From a virus, in IMG/VR virus record IMGVR_UViG_3300032294_001231, positions 1-22,773 of that record: 22,773 nucleotides of DNA. One strand, written 5' to 3'. This document shows positions 20,110 through 22,773 of the stretch, in pieces. A model generated the notes under the pieces. That model had not been told where the DNA came from. It made no database searches and saw only the letters and a list, made by a program, of their open reading frames with translations. How positions within the stretch are numbered: the first letter of the stretch is position 1; each line of letters opens with the position of its first letter. The translations under genes and the position numbers were made by a program.

Positions 20110-22773
20110 ATGCTCTCTCGCAAAGAATTTTTTGCATTGGTGTTACCACCTCTTGAAGAAGGTGAGCACTACTGCAACTGGGGTAATAAAAAAGAGCTAG
20201 TCCAAGAGGACGGCGAGGACAAGTATAAAGACGTTGTTCGGCAGCGGTTTGCGAACAGTATCGACGTTCTCAGCAGCCAAGCGGACGATCTGCAAAATGG
20301 CGGGTTCAATTCTTTCTTTGCACTGGCTAAGTTCGGTGCGACCAAGAACGGACGATATGCAACCAACGCGATTGCGCTCAAGTCGTTTTTCTTAGACCTT
20401 GATTGTGGTGAGGGAAAGCCTTACGCCACGCTAGATGATGGGTTAGTAGCACTCAAGAACTTTTGCAAAGCCACTGGGCTACCGAAGCCGACGATTCTTA
20501 GGTCTGGGCGCGGTGCGCACGTGTACTGGATTCTGGAAGAGCCGCTTACTAAAGAAGAGTGGAAGCCATTTGCCGAGCAGCTCAAGAGCCTTTGCACTAC
20601 ACACAAATTTGATATTGACTACGCCGTGCCAGCAGATGCGGCGCGGGTGTTGCGCGTTCCTGAAACCAATCACCTGAAAGACCCGACCAATCCGATACCG
20701 GTTGAGATTCTGTATCTGGCACCGCTGGTTCCGAACGAGCGCATAAAAGAACTGCTAGAACCATCGGACGCCATACTAGAAACAGTTGCCAAAGAGTTTG
20801 GTAAGCGACCACTTGATGCAACGACCCTAGCTTTGATTGGCGCGAGTCAGTCACGCTTCAAGACAATCCTGATCAAGTCGGTTGAGGGTAACGGTTGCGC
20901 ACAGATCGTCAACATTTACGACAACCAAGCCACAATCGAAGAGCCGTTGTGGAGAGCCGGTCTATCTATTGCCCAGCAGTGCATAGACCGCGACAAAGCA
21001 ATACATGTTATCAGCAAGGGGTATCCGGGGTATTCGTTTGAGAACACCGAGAAGAAAGCAAACGAGACGAAAGGTCCGTACACCTGCGAGACTTTTAAGA
21101 AACTTAATGCCGCAGGTTGTGAAGGATGCCAGCAAAAGGTTACGTCGCCTATTCAGTTAGGGCGAGAGATCGTCGAGGCTACAGAGGAGCAAAGCACCGT
21201 CGTTGGTGTTGAAGCGCAGACTAAAGAACTCAAAGAATACGTCATTCCGAAGTTTCCGTTTCCGTTTTTCCGTGGCAAGAACGGTGGGGTATTTGTCCAC
21301 ACCAAAGACAAAGATGGTACCGACATAGATGAAGTTGTTTACCCGTACGACTTCTACGTAGTCAAGCGCATGACCGACCCCGACTTGGGGGAGACCTTAC
21401 TGCTACGTCTACACCTGCCAAAAGATGGAGTGCGCGAGTTCATCATGCCTCTGGCATCGGCGCTTGCTAAAGATAAGTTCAGAGAAATCATCGCATCACA
21501 TGGCATCGCTGCTCTCAGTAAGCAGCAAGACACGCTCATGTGGTACGTGGCGAAATGGGTAGAGGAGTTGCAAATGTCAATGCAAGCAGAGAAGGCGCAT
21601 AAACAGTTTGGTTGGGTAGATGATCAGTCTGCAATCATCGTAGGCGACCGAGAGATCAGAGCAACAGGAGTAAGTTACAGTCCCCCATCTGCACCGACCC
21701 TACCACTGGTGCCGTTGTTCACCCCCAAAGGTGACTTCCATGTTTGGAAGGATGTCATCAACGCATACGGCAGACCGGGGATGGAAGGCAGAGCCTTTGC
21801 TTTCTTCATGGGGTTTGGTACGTTGCTAATGCCATTCGTCGCAAAGGGCGCACTTGATGGGTTTCTCGTTAACCTGATGAGCCGCGAATCTGGTTCGGGG
21901 AAGACAACCATCCTGCATGCTATCAACAGTATCTACGGCAGACCTAAAGAGTTAATGCTATCTCCCAAAGATACATACAACGCACGGATGCAGCGGTTCG
22001 GAACCCTGCAAAACCTCTGCGTGACGATGGACGAGATCACCAACATGCAGTCAGACCACATGTCACAACAAATTTATGACGTGACTTCTGGACGGGGCAA
22101 GAACCGGATGAGTCGGCACGAGAACGCTGAACGGCTAAACCACACCAAGTTTTCTAGTGGGTTGGTTACTTCGAGCAACCGGTCAGTGCCCGACATGCTG
22201 CTGAACATAAAGGGCTTTCCTGATGGTGAACTGAATCGTATCTTGGAGATCAACGTAAAGCCGGATACGCACAACGATCCACACTGGTCAAGAAACCATT
22301 TTGGCAAGCTGCTATCTAACTACGGGCATGCTATCGAGCCGTATTCGAAGGCGGTACTAGGCCAACTTCCGATGGTCATGCAGAAGATAGAGGAGTTTGA
22401 GGCCAAGGTAGACGCAGCTGCTGGCATCACAAATACAGAACGGTACTGGTCAGCTATGGTCACAATAAGCATAACAGGTGGGGCGATTGCCAAAACACTT
22501 GGTTTGCATGACATACCGATTAAGCCGGTGTTTGACTTCGGCGTTAACCTAGTCAAAGACACCCGTGTGCGTACCAAAGAGCTTATGCTGGATGCGGATG
22601 ACTTCCTTGGTGGATTTTTGCAGCGGCATTTCCACGAGATTCTGGTCATCAACGGCAACCGCGACAAGCGCACGGGTGCTGAATTTGGTCCGTTTCGTGA
22701 ACCTCGCGGGGCGCTCACCATCCGGTATGAGCCAGACACCAAGCTATTGTTTGTTGTCACAAAGGTCTATAGG
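20110..22773 (+). CDS. Primase-helicase fusion (AEP-like primase plus DUF927-type helicase), cut by right edge
   Basis: At least 888 residues, open to the window end. The N-terminal part looks like an archaeo-eukaryotic type primase: FFLDLDCG (D96, D98), SGRGAHVYW (H137) and FDIDYAVPADAARVLRVPET (D168, D170). Together these give the DxD...H...D catalytic set. The C-terminal part is a DUF927-like AAA/SF3-type helicase: Walker A ESGSGKTT (593-600), Walker B VTMDE (638-642) and a sensor-like VTSSN. It would prime and unwind at the phage fork with the Pol A encoded upstream. AAGGA lies five bases before ATG 20110. A cysteine set CETF...CEGC around 325-340 may bind zinc between the domains. Confidence 0.85.
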   Translation, partial: MLSRKEFFALVLPPLEEGEHYCNWGNKKELVQEDGEDKYKDVVRQRFANSIDVLSSQADDLQNGGFNSFFALAKFGATKNGRYATNAIALKSFFLDLDCGEGKPYATLDDGLVALKNFCKATGLPKPTILRSGRGAHVYWILEEPLTKEEWKPFAEQLKSLCTTHKFDIDYAVPADAARVLRVPETNHLKDPTNPIPVEILYLAPLVPNERIKELLEPSDAILETVAKEFGKRPLDATTLALIGASQSRFKTILIKSVEGNGCAQIVNIYDNQATIEEPLWRAGLSIAQQCIDRDKAIHVISKGYPGYSFENTEKKANETKGPYTCETFKKLNAAGCEGCQQKVTSPIQLGREIVEATEEQSTVVGVEAQTKELKEYVIPKFPFPFFRGKNGGVFVHTKDKDGTDIDEVVYPYDFYVVKRMTDPDLGETLLLRLHLPKDGVREFIMPLASALAKDKFREIIASHGIAALSKQQDTLMWYVAKWVEELQMSMQAEKAHKQFGWVDDQSAIIVGDREIRATGVSYSPPSAPTLPLVPLFTPKGDFHVWKDVINAYGRPGMEGRAFAFFMGFGTLLMPFVAKGALDGFLVNLMSRESGSGKTTILHAINSIYGRPKELMLSPKDTYNARMQRFGTLQNLCVTMDEITNMQSDHMSQQIYDVTSGRGKNRMSRHENAERLNHTKFSSGLVTSSNRSVPDMLLNIKGFPDGELNRILEINVKPDTHNDPHWSRNHFGKLLSNYGHAIEPYSKAVLGQLPMVMQKIEEFEAKVDAAAGITNTERYWSAMVTISITGGAIAKTLGLHDIPIKPVFDFGVNLVKDTRVRTKELMLDADDFLGGFLQRHFHEILVINGNRDKRTGAEFGPFREPRGALTIRYEPDTKLLFVVTKVYR

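Noticed and set aside
1-22773. tRNA genes, insertion sequences or attachment sites
   Set aside because: I looked for cloverleaf-like segments, transposase motifs and long terminal repeats by eye and found none; a dedicated tRNA scan would be needed to exclude a degenerate one.

Overview
The window is part of a double-stranded DNA tailed bacteriophage (Caudoviricetes-type) genome. Evidence is a terminase pair, a family A DNA polymerase, a primase-helicase, an SNF2-type helicase, two phage-style nucleases and tightly packed genes whose stop and start codons overlap. Promoters match the bacterial sigma-70 consensus (TTGACA, 17 bp, TATAAT) and ribosome binding sites are Gram-negative in style, so a proteobacterial host is plausible. 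The host cannot be named from the sequence. No integrase, tRNA, insertion sequence or CRISPR array was seen.

Layout. (1) 1-2262, leftward: packaging genes, with the small terminase, the large terminase, then the start of a gene resembling a 2OG-Fe(II) oxygenase that runs off the left edge. (2) 2263-2719: a G-tract-rich divergent intergenic region with a good leftward promoter. (3) 2720-5287, rightward: an unknown 167-residue protein ending at a clear terminator, a repeat-rich 400-bp noncoding region that could be an origin or control region, then very small genes (zinc ribbon, tiny membrane proteins) and a conserved-looking unknown protein. (4) 5292-9426: a consensus promoter followed by a four-gene cassette of MoxR/CobS-like AAA+ ATPase, HEXXH/VWA protein (DUF2201/CobT-like), probable DUF3150-like protein and an unknown protein. 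(5) 9445-13728: a second promoter and a run of small genes, including a VRR-NUC nuclease, several winged-helix or HTH proteins and small membrane proteins. It ends with a 330-residue protein that has a C-terminal HWRRGHWR signature. (6) 13725-18440: replication genes, with a Pol A that has a proofreading domain, a Cas4/RecB-like nuclease, an HNH-like remnant and an SNF2 helicase. (7) 18437-22773: a third promoter, a coiled-coil protein, an SSB-like protein, an HTH protein and an AEP primase/DUF927-like helicase fusion cut by the right edge.

The most striking feature is a family of 11 copies of a 14-bp palindrome, TTAACA-NN-TGTTAA, usually extended by TAAA. The copies are spread about every 0.2-1.2 kb from 2608 to 10451, and no complete copy was found in the remaining 12 kb. 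They lie in gene junctions and also inside five unrelated genes. In two junctions the palindrome has changed so that it contains the AGGAG ribosome binding site of the next gene. This looks like a dispersed operator, stoperator or centromere system, or a small spreading element. A second repeat system is a cluster of 11 TGTTCC/GGAACA hexamers between 3371 and 3683.

Functional picture (inference): regions 3-5 are probably early/regulatory and host-takeover genes under control of the palindrome. Regions 6-7 form the replication and recombination module, and the leftward genes are packaging genes expressed separately.
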